A DNA stretch of 64,000 nucleotides, taken from contig NZ_QTJU01000011.1 of assembly GCF_003412455.1 (NCBI RefSeq), positions 62,001-126,000 on the forward strand. Reading direction: 5' to 3'. The notes under the pieces were generated by a model. It saw only the letters and a list, made by a program, of their open reading frames with translations, did not search any database and was not told the origin of the DNA. How positions within the stretch are numbered: position 1 is the first letter of the stretch; each line of letters opens with the position of its first letter. Of this stretch, positions 1 to 7,872 are shown piece after piece. This DNA comes from Deminuibacter soli (GTDB taxonomy: Bacteria; Bacteroidota; Bacteroidia; Chitinophagales; Chitinophagaceae). The position numbers and the translations under genes are program-made.

Positions 1-514
1 AATCCTGCGCAGTTACCAGTCCAATTTTATCTCCTTTAAAACGTAAGTATTGTTTGGGCTGTGTAGATGGGATAATGTTCACCGCAGGCAGGCTGGTACC
101 TGTTGAAGCGCCGTCCCACACCAGGAACAGGCCATTGGGTGCATCGGTAAAATTCACCACCCATGCTTCAGAAGTAAAGCCGATGCGCACACTATCGCCC
201 GGTGCGAGCGGTGCAAAACCGGCAGCCGGTGCAATGGAATACAGGTCGCCGTTTTCGTGCTGCACAGTGACATTGCCATCTATCGCTTTCAGCACAGAGC
301 GGCCAAAGTTGAAATAGATCTTCCAGCCAGTGGCAGGCAGGGGTGTTTTGTTCTTGTTTACAAAAGTGAAAGCAGTAGCGCTTTGCGCCTCACCCTGGTA
401 GCCGTTTTCCAGCACCTGCCAGCTAACAGCCAGCTGCCGGGGATTAAAATTGTTCTTCTGGGCAATACCAGTTAAGGAAACCGCAATAAAAGCAAGCAGC
501 AAAAGGTTCTTCAT
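1..514 (-). CDS. beta-N-acetylhexosaminidase (GH20), N-terminal part only
   Basis: This gene runs off the left edge of the window; only its first 171 residues are present. The start is ATG at 512-514. It begins with a signal peptide (MKNLLLLAFIAVSLTGIAQ), so the product is exported. Residues about 25-140 resemble the N-terminal carbohydrate-binding domain of chitobiase/hexosaminidases: LAVSWQVLENG, then the LPATGWKIYFNFGR segment, then WVVNFTDAPNG. The GH20 catalytic barrel would lie outside the window and cannot be confirmed. The gene follows the NagX-like gene on the same strand after 91 bases, which suggests joint use in chitin or GlcNAc-glycan breakdown. The domain match is by recognition, not search. 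Confidence 0.75.
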   Translation of the reverse strand, partial: MKNLLLLAFIAVSLTGIAQKNNFNPRQLAVSWQVLENGYQGEAQSATAFTFVNKNKTPLPATGWKIYFNFGRSVLKAIDGNVTVQHENGDLYSIAPAAGFAPLAPGDSVRIGFTSEAWVVNFTDAPNGLFLVWDGASTGTSLPAVNIIPSTQPKQYLRFKGDKIGLVTAQD

Positions 515-605
515 TCAATCGTTTTTTATCAGAGTAGTAAGTAAAAAGGGTACGCGGGCAGCCACTGCAATCATTGCTGCAACAGCTGCCTCACTGCAAC
601 CGCAG

Positions 606-1739
606 TTATACGCGTACATAAATTTTTTTCATATCCAGTATTTTTCCCACGCACCAGCACAATAGCATATACAATACGGCAAACAGCAATGAGCCAACCG
701 GGCCAGGTATTGCAGCCTGGAAAATATACTTGTTGAGCCAGCCGTATAAATGCAGTTTGGGCTCCATGTGAATGGTAAACAGTACAATGGCCAGCAGTTC
801 GCTGAGCAGGTAAATAAACAGCGGGTTTTTACCGAACACGGTAAAGAAACCCGTGCCACGTCGCACGTTTAAAAACTCTATGAGGTATATCAGCGCAGCA
901 ATCAGCACCAGGTCAATACCCACGGTGTTCAGCACAAATGAACTGGTCCATAATTTTTTATTGATGGGAAACACCATGTTCCATACCAGGGCCGTAAAAA
1001 TAAGCAGGCAGCCGCAGAGCAGCAGTTTGGTAAGTCCCTCGTAGGTTTTGCCCTTCTGTTGAATAAACAAACCGGTAAAATAACCCAGCACCACGTTTAC
1101 AATAGCAGGGAGTGTACTCAGCAACCCCTCGGGATCAAACGGGATACCCTCCCCATGATACAAATGTGCATCACCCAGTATCCATTCATCCAGCCGCATG
1201 CCTGCATTGCCCGTCATGCTCAGCGGGTCGGCGCCTGTCACCGGGAACAGCAGCAATACCACCCAATAACCCAGCAACAGCACGGCCGATACAATCATCA
1301 CCGTTTTGCGTTTGCAATACAATATCAGCAGTGAAGCAAACAGGTAAGCCAGGGCTATGCGTTGCAGCACACCCATAATACGCGTGTTGCCAATGGGGTT
1401 GCCTGCCCAGCTGCCATCAGGCAACTGGTGTACAAACGGGAACCAGTACATCAGGTAACCCAGCAGGAAGATCAGTACACTGCGTTTGAGTATTTTCTTC
1501 AGCGCAGTTGCACGTCCTGCCCCAGTGTATTTTTTCATGGCAAAGCTCATGGCATTGCCCACGGCAAAGAGAAAGGAAGGGAAAACGAGATCGGTAGGAG
1601 TAAAACCATGCCAGGCCGCATGTTTTAAGGGGGCAAAAGTATACAGTTCGCTGCCCGGTGTGTTTACGATAATCATAAAGCAAACAGTCATGCCGCGAAA
1701 TACATCCAGTGCCAGAAACCGGTTGTTTGGTTGTGCCAT
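606..1739 (-). CDS. NagX-like membrane acyltransferase (HGSNAT/DUF5009 family)
   Basis: A 377-residue polytopic inner-membrane protein. The N-terminus (NNRFLALDVFRGMTVCFMI) is the typical opening of the heparan-alpha-glucosaminide N-acetyltransferase-like family, followed by HAAWHGFTPTDLVFPSFLF and about ten hydrophobic segments. Family members are thought to transfer acetyl groups to amino sugars across the membrane; in bacteria they are often called NagX and occur with GlcNAc genes. The neighbour downstream on the same strand is a hexosaminidase, which fits that context. The exact substrate is not visible from the sequence. Confidence 0.85.
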   Translation of the reverse strand: MAQPNNRFLALDVFRGMTVCFMIIVNTPGSELYTFAPLKHAAWHGFTPTDLVFPSFLFAVGNAMSFAMKKYTGAGRATALKKILKRSVLIFLLGYLMYWFPFVHQLPDGSWAGNPIGNTRIMGVLQRIALAYLFASLLILYCKRKTVMIVSAVLLLGYWVVLLLFPVTGADPLSMTGNAGMRLDEWILGDAHLYHGEGIPFDPEGLLSTLPAIVNVVLGYFTGLFIQQKGKTYEGLTKLLLCGCLLIFTALVWNMVFPINKKLWTSSFVLNTVGIDLVLIAALIYLIEFLNVRRGTGFFTVFGKNPLFIYLLSELLAIVLFTIHMEPKLHLYGWLNKYIFQAAIPGPVGSLLFAVLYMLLCWCVGKILDMKKIYVRV

Positions 1740-1845
1740 TGCAGTAGTTTGTTTAGTCAGTTCTATCCGGCCGCGCCGAACTGCCTCTATTCAGTGCAAG
1801 CAATGCCCGCGGCGTAACGATGATTTAAGGTAAATCTTTTTCAGG

Positions 1846-1877
1846 ATGGATAGATGGTTTTATGGCTTTATGGTTGA
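1846..1877. repeat. octanucleotide tandem repeat, 4 copies of ATGGnnnn
   Basis: Four consecutive 8-base units begin with ATGG: ATGGATAG, ATGGTTTT, ATGGCTTT, ATGGTTGA. The tract lies in the 307-base gap between the cupin gene and the NagX-like gene. A reverse-complement relative lies at 3535-3566. The rest of this gap (1740-2046) holds small hairpins at about 1879-1918 and a TCGA-rich element at 1988-2042, and no gene. Confidence 0.7.
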
Positions 1878-1987
1878 AAGCCTGCCGCAGGCTGTGTCCG
1901 CACAGCCAATAAGCTGCAAGCTACTAGCTGTTAGCTTGTTGGGCCTAAGCCTGCGGCAATATCTTCTTCCCTGATCTGCTCGCTACG

Positions 1988-2042
1988 ATCGGGGCTCGCT
2001 TAGATAGTCTCGATGTGTCGACGCTGGATTCTCGATGGCTTT
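1988..2042. repeat. TCGA-rich dispersed element, copy 1
   Basis: About 55 bases, beginning GATC and ending ATGGCTT, that align with 61640-61695. Shared blocks are TCGCT-AGAT-GTCTCGA, TGTCGA and GATTCTCGA. Both copies sit immediately after the stop codon of a leftward gene (the cupin here, the S1/P1-like hydrolase there). Function unknown. Confidence 0.5.
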
Positions 2043-2046
2043 CCGG

Positions 2047-2403
2047 TTATTCCCCCGGTATGAAGTTGATTTTCGCGGGATTCTCAAACAGCACATAGGC
2101 GCGCTTCCAGGGGGCATTGTCTATCAGCTGCCATTTGTGGCCGGAGCCGGTGGTGTCCAGCGCAATCAATACATCGCCGGGGTGAATGGTGAAGCATTCA
2201 TTTTTGCACGTAAACTCCAGCGTGCCGGTGAGGGTGATCACGTACTGCAAATCAGGCGCCGTATGCCAGTCGTAGTGCGAATGCGCTTCGGTTTCCTGGA
2301 AACGGATGCCAATGGCTTCTGACAAATGAAGCTGCTCAACATAACCGGAAATCACGTGCGAATGACCATCTTCACCGGTATACAGTTTATACGCTTTGAT
2401 CAT
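2047..2403 (-). CDS. small cupin-domain protein
   Basis: A 118-residue single-domain cupin without signal peptide. The first cupin motif is visible as HSHYDWHTAPDLQYVITLTG and the second as GDVLIALDTTGSGHKW, so a metal site formed by His residues is plausible. Small cupins of this type range from isomerases to sensors, and nothing here decides between them. It is transcribed away from the dihydrouridine synthase gene with 83 bases between the two starts, and its stop codon abuts a TCGA-rich dispersed element. Confidence 0.8.
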   Translation of the reverse strand: MIKAYKLYTGEDGHSHVISGYVEQLHLSEAIGIRFQETEAHSHYDWHTAPDLQYVITLTGTLEFTCKNECFTIHPGDVLIALDTTGSGHKWQLIDNAPWKRAYVLFENPAKINFIPGE

Positions 2404-2486
2404 AGAACCAAAGATACAAATGCAGCCCCATGTGCCCGCCGCACCATCTATCGTATTTAGTGTATTTTTGCGATTTTATTGATGTG

Positions 2487-3521
2487 ATGCAGATAGACCA
2501 GATTCAATTACCCGATTTCCCCTTGTTACTGGCGCCCATGGAAGACGTGACAGACCCGCCTTTTCGCACTGTGTGCAGGGAAAACGGCGCCGATTTGCTG
2601 TTTACCGAGTTTATTTCGAGCCAGGCGCTGATACACAAGGCCATTTCGGCCAGGCAAAAGCTCGATATACTGGAATCGGAACGGCCCGTAGGCATACAAT
2701 TGTTTGGTGGGGATGAGGAAAGCATGAGCCTGGCCGCCAAAATTATCGATGCCACCAGTCCCGACCTGCTCGATATCAATTTCGGCTGCCCGGTAAAAGG
2801 CATCGTTTCACGCGGCGCAGGTGCGGGTGTATTGAAGGATGTGCAACTGATGATCCGCTTAACCGAAGCCTGCGTGAAAGCCACCCGCCTGCCGGTAACG
2901 GTAAAAACCAGGCTGGGATGGGATGAGCAGACCAAGAATATTGAAGAAGTGGCCGAGCGCCTGCAGGATGCCGGTATCAAGGCCCTCACCATTCATGGCC
3001 GCACCCGCAGCCAGCTGTACAAGGGCGAGGCCGACTGGAGCCTGATTGCCAAAGTAAAAAACAACCCGCGCATACATATACCCATATTCGGCAACGGCGA
3101 TATCAATACCCCGCAAAAAGCACTGGAGTACAAAAACCGGTACGGTGTGGATGGTATTATGATTGGCCGCGCAGCCATTGGCTACCCCTGGATTTTCCGC
3201 GAGGTGAAACACCATATTCAAACAGGCGAATTGCTGCCGCCACCTACGGTTGCAGAAAGAGTGGATGTGTGCAGGGAACACCTGCGCGGACTACTGGCCT
3301 GGAAGGGGCCGGTAAACGGCATTTATGAAATGCGCGGTCATTACATGAAATACCTGAAAGGTTTGCCCAACCCCAAAGAACTGCGCAGTGAACTGGTGCA
3401 ACTGCGCACAGGTGAAGCGGCGGAAGCAGCGCTGAACAGTATTCTTGAAAGGTATCATGATTACGAAATACCCGCAGCCCCTATTGAACTCATCAATTAC
3501 CATGAAAACTGTGCGTTATAA
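2487..3521 (+). CDS. dusB: tRNA-dihydrouridine synthase (DusB type)
   Basis: A 344-residue cytoplasmic flavoenzyme that reduces uridines in the D-loop of tRNA. Seen in order: LLLAPMEDVTDPPFR at the FMN-binding N-terminus, FTEFISSQAL, GIQLFGGDEESM, the active-site stretch DINFGCPVKGIVSRGAGAGV with catalytic Cys101, then KTRLGWDE, LTIHGRTRSQLY, FGNGDI and GIMIGRAAIGYPWIF. I start at the ATG at 2487 (MQIDQIQLPDF); a longer reading is possible but adds a non-conserved leader. A -7-like TATTTTTG at 2463-2470 would give a very short leader. Assignment to the DusB rather than another Dus branch is by overall likeness. Confidence 0.93.
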   Translation: MQIDQIQLPDFPLLLAPMEDVTDPPFRTVCRENGADLLFTEFISSQALIHKAISARQKLDILESERPVGIQLFGGDEESMSLAAKIIDATSPDLLDINFGCPVKGIVSRGAGAGVLKDVQLMIRLTEACVKATRLPVTVKTRLGWDEQTKNIEEVAERLQDAGIKALTIHGRTRSQLYKGEADWSLIAKVKNNPRIHIPIFGNGDINTPQKALEYKNRYGVDGIMIGRAAIGYPWIFREVKHHIQTGELLPPPTVAERVDVCREHLRGLLAWKGPVNGIYEMRGHYMKYLKGLPNPKELRSELVQLRTGEAAEAALNSILERYHDYEIPAAPIELINYHENCAL

Positions 3522-3534
3522 ACATGGCAAACAG

Positions 3535-3566
3535 CCATTAAACCATACAACCATCTAACCATTTAT
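3535..3566. repeat. octanucleotide tandem repeat, 4 copies of CCATnnnn
   Basis: Four consecutive 8-base units: CCATTAAA, CCATACAA, CCATCTAA, CCATTTAT. Read on the other strand this is ATGG-TTAG-ATGG-TTGT-like, the same family as 1846-1877 in opposite orientation. It fills the 50-base gap between the dihydrouridine synthase stop and the next start codon. Confidence 0.7.
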
Positions 3567-3571
3567 TTAAG

Positions 3572-4216
3572 ATGAAACCTGTTCTTTATTATTGTTACGA
3601 TGCGTATTGCGGCTGGTGTTATGGCTTCAGCAGTGTAATGAAACAGCTGGTAGCTGCGCATCCCGAGCTTACGGTAGAAGTATTATCCGGCGGTATGATA
3701 TTACCCGAGCAACCGGTACACATCAGTGCCACGGCGGGTTATATACAATCTGCCTATAAAACGGTGGAAGAAACAACAGGTGTGCAATTCGGGGAAGATT
3801 TCCTGTGGCATATTTTCAATCCTGATCAAAGCGACTGGTATCCCAATTCAGAAAAATCGGCAGTGGCGCTGTGCATTTTCAAAGAGTTTTATCCTGAGCA
3901 GCAGGTTGCCTTTGCTGCTGATCTGCAATATGCCTTAAACTATGAAGGAAGGGATTTAACCGATAATGAAGCTTACCGCCACCTGCTGGAAAAATATGAT
4001 ATTAATGCAGATAACTTTTATACCAAACTGGAAAGTGCCACATACAAGAAACTGGCTGCCGGGGAATTTGCACTGGTAAAACAATTGCAGGTGACCGGCT
4101 TTCCCTGTGTATTTATACAGGTAGAAGAAAACAAACTGCACCTGCTGGCAAGAGGTTATACACCATTTGAAACATTAGCGCAACGCCTGCAGGCCGTGCT
4201 GAACGAATTGCAGTAA
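3572..4216 (+). CDS. DsbA-family thioredoxin-fold protein with CGWC site
   Basis: A 214-residue protein with the DsbA/2-hydroxychromene-2-carboxylate isomerase-like fold. The redox motif CGWC is at residues 13-16 directly after the first beta-strand (VLYYCYDAYCGWCYGF). Towards the C-terminus, VTGFPCVFIQ carries the cis-proline loop expected of this fold. No signal peptide is present, so the protein is probably cytoplasmic, like FrnE-type members. It follows the dihydrouridine synthase by 50 bases and may be co-transcribed. The substrate is unknown. Confidence 0.85.
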   Translation: MKPVLYYCYDAYCGWCYGFSSVMKQLVAAHPELTVEVLSGGMILPEQPVHISATAGYIQSAYKTVEETTGVQFGEDFLWHIFNPDQSDWYPNSEKSAVALCIFKEFYPEQQVAFAADLQYALNYEGRDLTDNEAYRHLLEKYDINADNFYTKLESATYKKLAAGEFALVKQLQVTGFPCVFIQVEENKLHLLARGYTPFETLAQRLQAVLNELQ

Positions 4217-4224
4217 TTATGGTT

Positions 4225-4266
4225 CGTGTGCTTTGCATTTCCGACAACAGAAACGCAAAGCACACG
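4225..4266. terminator. bidirectional terminator hairpin
   Basis: A perfect 12-bp inverted repeat (CGTGTGCTTTGC at 4225-4236 with GCAAAGCACACG at 4255-4266) separates two convergent genes. No clean T-tract follows on either strand, so termination is inferred from position. Confidence 0.6.
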
Positions 4267-4276
4267 CAACCTGATT

Positions 4277-4753
4277 TTATTTACAGGGCACTTCAATATA
4301 ACCTACCGTAAAGCGGTTGGTATCTGCTACAAACTGCCTTCCTGTTTTGGCATCATAACTATAGGTCTTTTGCGTGAGCAAACCGTTGCCCAGTTTAAAA
4401 ACAGCAGGCAGGGTATCGTTCATACCTTCCTGCATAAAGTACCAGCTGGCAGTGATCACGCTGTCTTTTAACGTGCCTTTCAGTGTGCCTTTGCGGCTGT
4501 CTTTTCCATAAATGGCTTCGGAATAGGTGCCGGAAACTTCATTGTTGCTGATGCTCACCTGTACACTGGCCGTATCGCGGTTTTCGCCACCCGATACACG
4601 CAGAAAACAATGCTTACCCGATACCGCCGCAGCAGGCGCCTGCGGAACAATGGCCGAATCGCTTGTTGTAGCCGTGGTGTTATTGCTCTTGTTACCGCAA
4701 GATGCGCTGATGCAAACCGCCGCACCCAGCAAGTACCTGAACAGATTTTTCAT
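4277..4753 (-). CDS. small lipoprotein, unknown function
   Basis: A 158-residue protein with a lipoprotein signal ending SAS-Cys19, so it is probably membrane-anchored. A low-complexity linker rich in Ser, Thr and Asn follows to about residue 40. The folded part (HCFLRVSGGENRDTASVQV ... GTYSEAIYGKDSRKGTLKGTLKD) reads as a small beta-rich domain of a kind common in Bacteroidota lipoproteins. I do not recognise a named family. It stands alone, convergent with the DsbA-like gene and upstream of a decayed SDR gene. Confidence 0.75.
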   Translation of the reverse strand: MKNLFRYLLGAAVCISASCGNKSNNTTATTSDSAIVPQAPAAAVSGKHCFLRVSGGENRDTASVQVSISNNEVSGTYSEAIYGKDSRKGTLKGTLKDSVITASWYFMQEGMNDTLPAVFKLGNGLLTQKTYSYDAKTGRQFVADTNRFTVGYIEVPCK

Positions 4754-4870
4754 ACTTAGTAATTTGGCTTAAAACTAGTGCAATTGTTCAACATCAAACC
4801 ATTCAGCCATCAATTCTTCCATCAAATTTGCACACTTTCTCCGAAGGAGTCCCTTGGACAAATTTTCAAA

Positions 4871-5106
4871 TTAATTAGTCGCCGCTCCATTTACCAGCAA
4901 ATGCTGGCCTGATATAAACGACGGCACCGGGAATGAAGTAGTACCAGAGGCTATGTATATAATACGTCCGTTATCACTTACGTGTTTGGCTGCCTGCTGC
5001 AGGGTAAAATAGGAACCCTTGGTATTGATGGAAACACGCGGTCAAACTGCTCTTCTGTAAAATCGGTTACCGGCACTTCTACCATTTCAATACCTGCATT
5101 GGCCAG
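4871..5106 (-). pseudogene. decayed SDR-family oxidoreductase
   Basis: Pieces of a short-chain dehydrogenase are legible on the minus strand. LANAGIEM and DFTEEQFDRVF are in one frame; after a one-base loss near 5033 the reading continues in another frame as NTKGSYFTLQQAAKHVSDNG and RIIYIASGTTSFPVP, and then joins directly to the SDR C-terminus FISGQHLLVNGAATN and a stop at 4871. The catalytic Tyr-x-x-x-Lys segment and roughly 70 residues around it are missing, as is the N-terminal Rossmann Gly motif. The frame upstream of 5106 stays open to 5235 but does not read as SDR. I see no way for this to make a working enzyme. Confidence 0.8.
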
Positions 5107-5312
5107 GTTGTGAATGGTAAATTCGGTATTGGGCGTAATGGTATCAACCGGCAGCTGCTGGTGTATATACTGATCGTACAGGTTATTGTAAAGAACGCAT
5201 TTATCACCCGGAATTATACCCAACAAACCTGGCACTGAACGTGTTAAATAGTTTCCGATACCACTGTTTCGCTATCTTTATATACGCTGCCGGCAAAAAA
5301 TCAATCTGTTGA

Positions 5313-6248
5313 ATGGAGCATAGAACGCTTTTACTGTTGAAACATCTGCTGTACATCACATTATTGTTATGCAGCACCGGGTGTTATTACAGTAAAACAC
5401 ATACCACCAACGATGTTCCGCACGCGCACACGCCCACCTCTACCACCGCACAGGCCCTGGCTTACCTGGATAGTGTGGGCACCCTCCCCAAAAGCGAGGT
5501 ATGGCCCAATGTTAATCCCGTACTGTTTATTAAAAATGTGCGCCGCAATGTGGGCAACCCCGAACTGTTGTACCAGGGCATTGCTACCAATTTCTGCAGC
5601 TATGCTGCGCTTTCTTATGTTATGCTTTGCAACGACCCCCTGGGATACACACGCCTGATAGTGCAGTTGTATAAACAGGGGCATGCGCGTTATGGCCGGT
5701 TACGGCTTGTTGCCAGCATGCCCATAGAAAAATACGCAGGCACCTTGCAACTGAAAGGACGTATGGACATAGCCCCGGCCGATCAGCTCTGGTTTCTGAC
5801 CATGATTGATAACTTTAAAGGCTACCTGAACCTGGTTGACCTCAAGTACGACCCCGGCAACGAAAACACGCTATATGCAGCCACCAACTTTGCCAAGTTC
5901 AACGGCATGGCACGCAACTTTTTATCGTATAAGGTAACAGCCATGGGCAGCGACCTGATTCACCCTTCCAATAAATACATCGTTGAAACCGTGCAGGAGC
6001 TGCAGAAGAAAGGTGAAGTGGTGTTGTTCTTTGATCATGAACGCGCCTATAAAAGAAGCAACCTGAAGTTTGCCCAGCTGCACATGCCCACACACTTTAT
6101 TGTAGTGAAGCGACTGGAGCATACAGATGGCGATGGCAACGATATCACCATACGCTACTGGGACTATGGCGGGGAAACCGAACAAACCATGCCCCTGCTC
6201 AAATTCAGAAACATTGTTTACGGCATTACCCTACTTGAAAAGAAATGA
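5313..6248 (+). CDS. lipoprotein with papain-like Cys-His-Asp arrangement
   Basis: A 311-residue protein. The N-terminal hydrophobic segment ends STG-Cys24, a lipobox, so the product is probably a lipoprotein. After a Thr/His-rich linker the segment ATNFCSYAALSYVML (Cys95) looks like the active-site helix of papain-fold or C39-like peptidases. MPTHFIVVKR (His261) and RYWDYGG (Asp284) fall in the order and spacing expected for the His and Asp/Asn of that fold. This is pattern reading only; no named family was recognised and the fold is inference. The stop codon overlaps the start of the next gene (ATGA at 6245-6248), so the two are translationally coupled. Confidence 0.75.
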   Translation: MEHRTLLLLKHLLYITLLLCSTGCYYSKTHTTNDVPHAHTPTSTTAQALAYLDSVGTLPKSEVWPNVNPVLFIKNVRRNVGNPELLYQGIATNFCSYAALSYVMLCNDPLGYTRLIVQLYKQGHARYGRLRLVASMPIEKYAGTLQLKGRMDIAPADQLWFLTMIDNFKGYLNLVDLKYDPGNENTLYAATNFAKFNGMARNFLSYKVTAMGSDLIHPSNKYIVETVQELQKKGEVVLFFDHERAYKRSNLKFAQLHMPTHFIVVKRLEHTDGDGNDITIRYWDYGGETEQTMPLLKFRNIVYGITLLEKK

Positions 6249-6853
6249 GGAGAACGTTAAACATAGCGCCCATTGCAATGCACACCCTGCTGTGCAGCCT
6301 GCTTTTGCTGGCTGCCTGTACATCGCCCAGAACGTATTCTACCCGCTATTACAAACACAACAAGGGCACACTTGATTCCATCATCAGCAGCTACCGTGAA
6401 ATAACAGCAGGTAAACCATTGTCTATCGGCTTTACCGATCCCAAACTCACACACCTGTCGTTTGAATTGTTTACCGGCGAACTCCGTATTATCAAGGAAT
6501 TCAACATTGCTGATACCGCTGCTATTGTAAATACACTGCACGAATACCACTACCCTGTTGCCCGTGTGGCCGGGCTGCTGAGTACGATGAAGCGCATCCA
6601 CTCCCACTGGATCAGCACAGACAGTTACTACATCCCTTTTCATGATACCGCGTATATGCGGGGTAACTATACTTTTGTATCCATCAAGCCAACCGACTTT
6701 CATGCGCCTTTCTCCAATAGCAGGTATTATGTGCTGGTATACATGCAGCCCGGGTTTTCACGCGACAGTCTTACACAGCCAATTATCCAGAAAAGCGGGC
6801 TTCGCCAGCTGGCGCCGGCCGTGTTTTACAAGGTGAGCGACCGCTTCCGGTAG
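6245..6853 (+). CDS. lipoprotein, partner of the preceding gene
   Basis: A 202-residue protein with a clear lipobox (LLLLAAC). It starts inside the stop codon of the upstream lipoprotein gene, so the two are made together. The mature part has no motif I recognise; it is mixed alpha/beta with aromatic-rich stretches (TDSYYIPFHDTAY, SNSRYYVLVYMQPGF). The coupling suggests a substrate, inhibitor or partner of the putative Cys-His-Asp protein, but that is conjecture. Confidence 0.7.
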   Translation: MRRTLNIAPIAMHTLLCSLLLLAACTSPRTYSTRYYKHNKGTLDSIISSYREITAGKPLSIGFTDPKLTHLSFELFTGELRIIKEFNIADTAAIVNTLHEYHYPVARVAGLLSTMKRIHSHWISTDSYYIPFHDTAYMRGNYTFVSIKPTDFHAPFSNSRYYVLVYMQPGFSRDSLTQPIIQKSGLRQLAPAVFYKVSDRFR

Positions 6854-6865
6854 GCGTATAAAAAA

Positions 6866-6918
6866 CCGGGATGTGTGCACAGCTGCAATGGGGGCTGCAG
6901 CCATTCACTTCATCCCGG
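6866..6918 (-). terminator. terminator of the tyrosine phosphatase gene
   Basis: CCGGGATG (6866-6873) pairs with CATCCCGG (6911-6918), with a GC-rich loop that can pair internally (AGCTGCA/TGCAGC). On the minus strand the stem is followed by TTTTTT, so it suits the leftward phosphatase gene ending at 6944. Confidence 0.65.
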
Positions 6919-6943
6919 CGTACAATAGATTTTGCCTGCTGTG

Positions 6944-7753
6944 TTAATTCAGATACATCGCCTTCAGCTCAGCTATTTGTTTAGGGCCAACATTCAGTTC
7001 TGTCTGCATAAAGTTGCTTACGCTGCCGTATTTCTTTTCAATACCGGCAAACATTGCATGCAGCAATTCGGGACGCAGTTCAAAACTCTTCTTGATTGTT
7101 TCCAGGTCTGTACCGGTAGCCTGCACCATTCCCTGGTACATGCTCTGGTTCATGGATTCCAGGTAAGCATTGGATGCGGTAAAATCTGCTTCAATGGTCT
7201 TCATCGGCACACCCAGTACATACAGCAGCAGGGCTGTAGCCATACCTGTTCTGTCGCGGCCACCGGTGCAATGATACAGCAACGCCTCATCATTGGGCAT
7301 AGTCAGCAGCATGCTGAAAAAGCCTTTGTAGCGTGCGCCCAGGTATTGGGGGTTGCCATAAAACTCAGGCAAAAAGCTACCGGCTTTAATCAGCGCCATC
7401 ATTTGTTTCGCATCAGGCAGGCTGTCACTGCCGGCAGGCATCAGCATATAAGCCGTTCCTTTGGGCAAACGATCAGGTGATTGCTGCGATTCTTTCACAC
7501 CACGAAAATCAACTACCTGTTTAATGTGACGGTTGGTAAGTGTATCCACATCACTGTCTGTTAAATGACCGATATCTGCAGAACGGTACAGTTTGTTCCA
7601 TTTAACTGTTTTGCCGTCGGCTGTTTTGTATCCGCCAATATCGCGGAAATTAACTGCGCCTTTTACATGCACTAATCTTGTTGCACTGTCGGCCAGCTGT
7701 GCCATGGCAAACAAGGGCATACAGCACACCATACTGAATAATAACTTTTTCAT
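6944..7753 (-). CDS. secreted tyrosine-protein phosphatase (IphP-like)
   Basis: A 269-residue protein with a signal peptide (cleavage likely after AMA, residue 18). The N-terminal NFRDIGGY and LYRSADIGHLT segments and the P-loop HCTGGRDRTG (residues 161-170, nucleophile Cys162, Arg168) are hallmarks of the Y_phosphatase3/IphP group, which hydrolyses phosphotyrosine and sometimes phospholipid or inositol phosphates. It lies 119 bases downstream of a large TonB-dependent receptor on the same strand. An exported phosphatase beside an outer-membrane importer suggests phosphate release from an imported or surface-bound substrate, which is inference. Confidence 0.9.
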   Translation of the reverse strand: MKKLLFSMVCCMPLFAMAQLADSATRLVHVKGAVNFRDIGGYKTADGKTVKWNKLYRSADIGHLTDSDVDTLTNRHIKQVVDFRGVKESQQSPDRLPKGTAYMLMPAGSDSLPDAKQMMALIKAGSFLPEFYGNPQYLGARYKGFFSMLLTMPNDEALLYHCTGGRDRTGMATALLLYVLGVPMKTIEADFTASNAYLESMNQSMYQGMVQATGTDLETIKKSFELRPELLHAMFAGIEKKYGSVSNFMQTELNVGPKQIAELKAMYLN

Positions 7754-7825
7754 ATTACTAGTTTTATTTTAAATAAGTAAAATGCCGATGGGCTTTTTCT
7801 TCCCGAAATACTTCGCGCTGTTCCA

Positions 7826-7870
7826 ACGTTAAACGTTAAACGTTAAACTTCAAACATTAAACCTTCAACT
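7826..7870. repeat. heptanucleotide tandem repeat, six units
   Basis: Three exact ACGTTAA units are followed by ACTTCAA, ACATTAA, ACCTTCA and a partial ACTC, all in 7-base phase. The tract lies in the gap after the stop codon of the receptor gene (7873) and before the phosphatase gene on the same strand. Confidence 0.75.
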
Positions 7871-7872
7871 CA

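Noticed and set aside
4978-5235. Open frame of 85 codons on the minus strand as a real gene
   Set aside because: It is the out-of-frame continuation of a decayed SDR gene; recognisable SDR sequence carries on in another frame.
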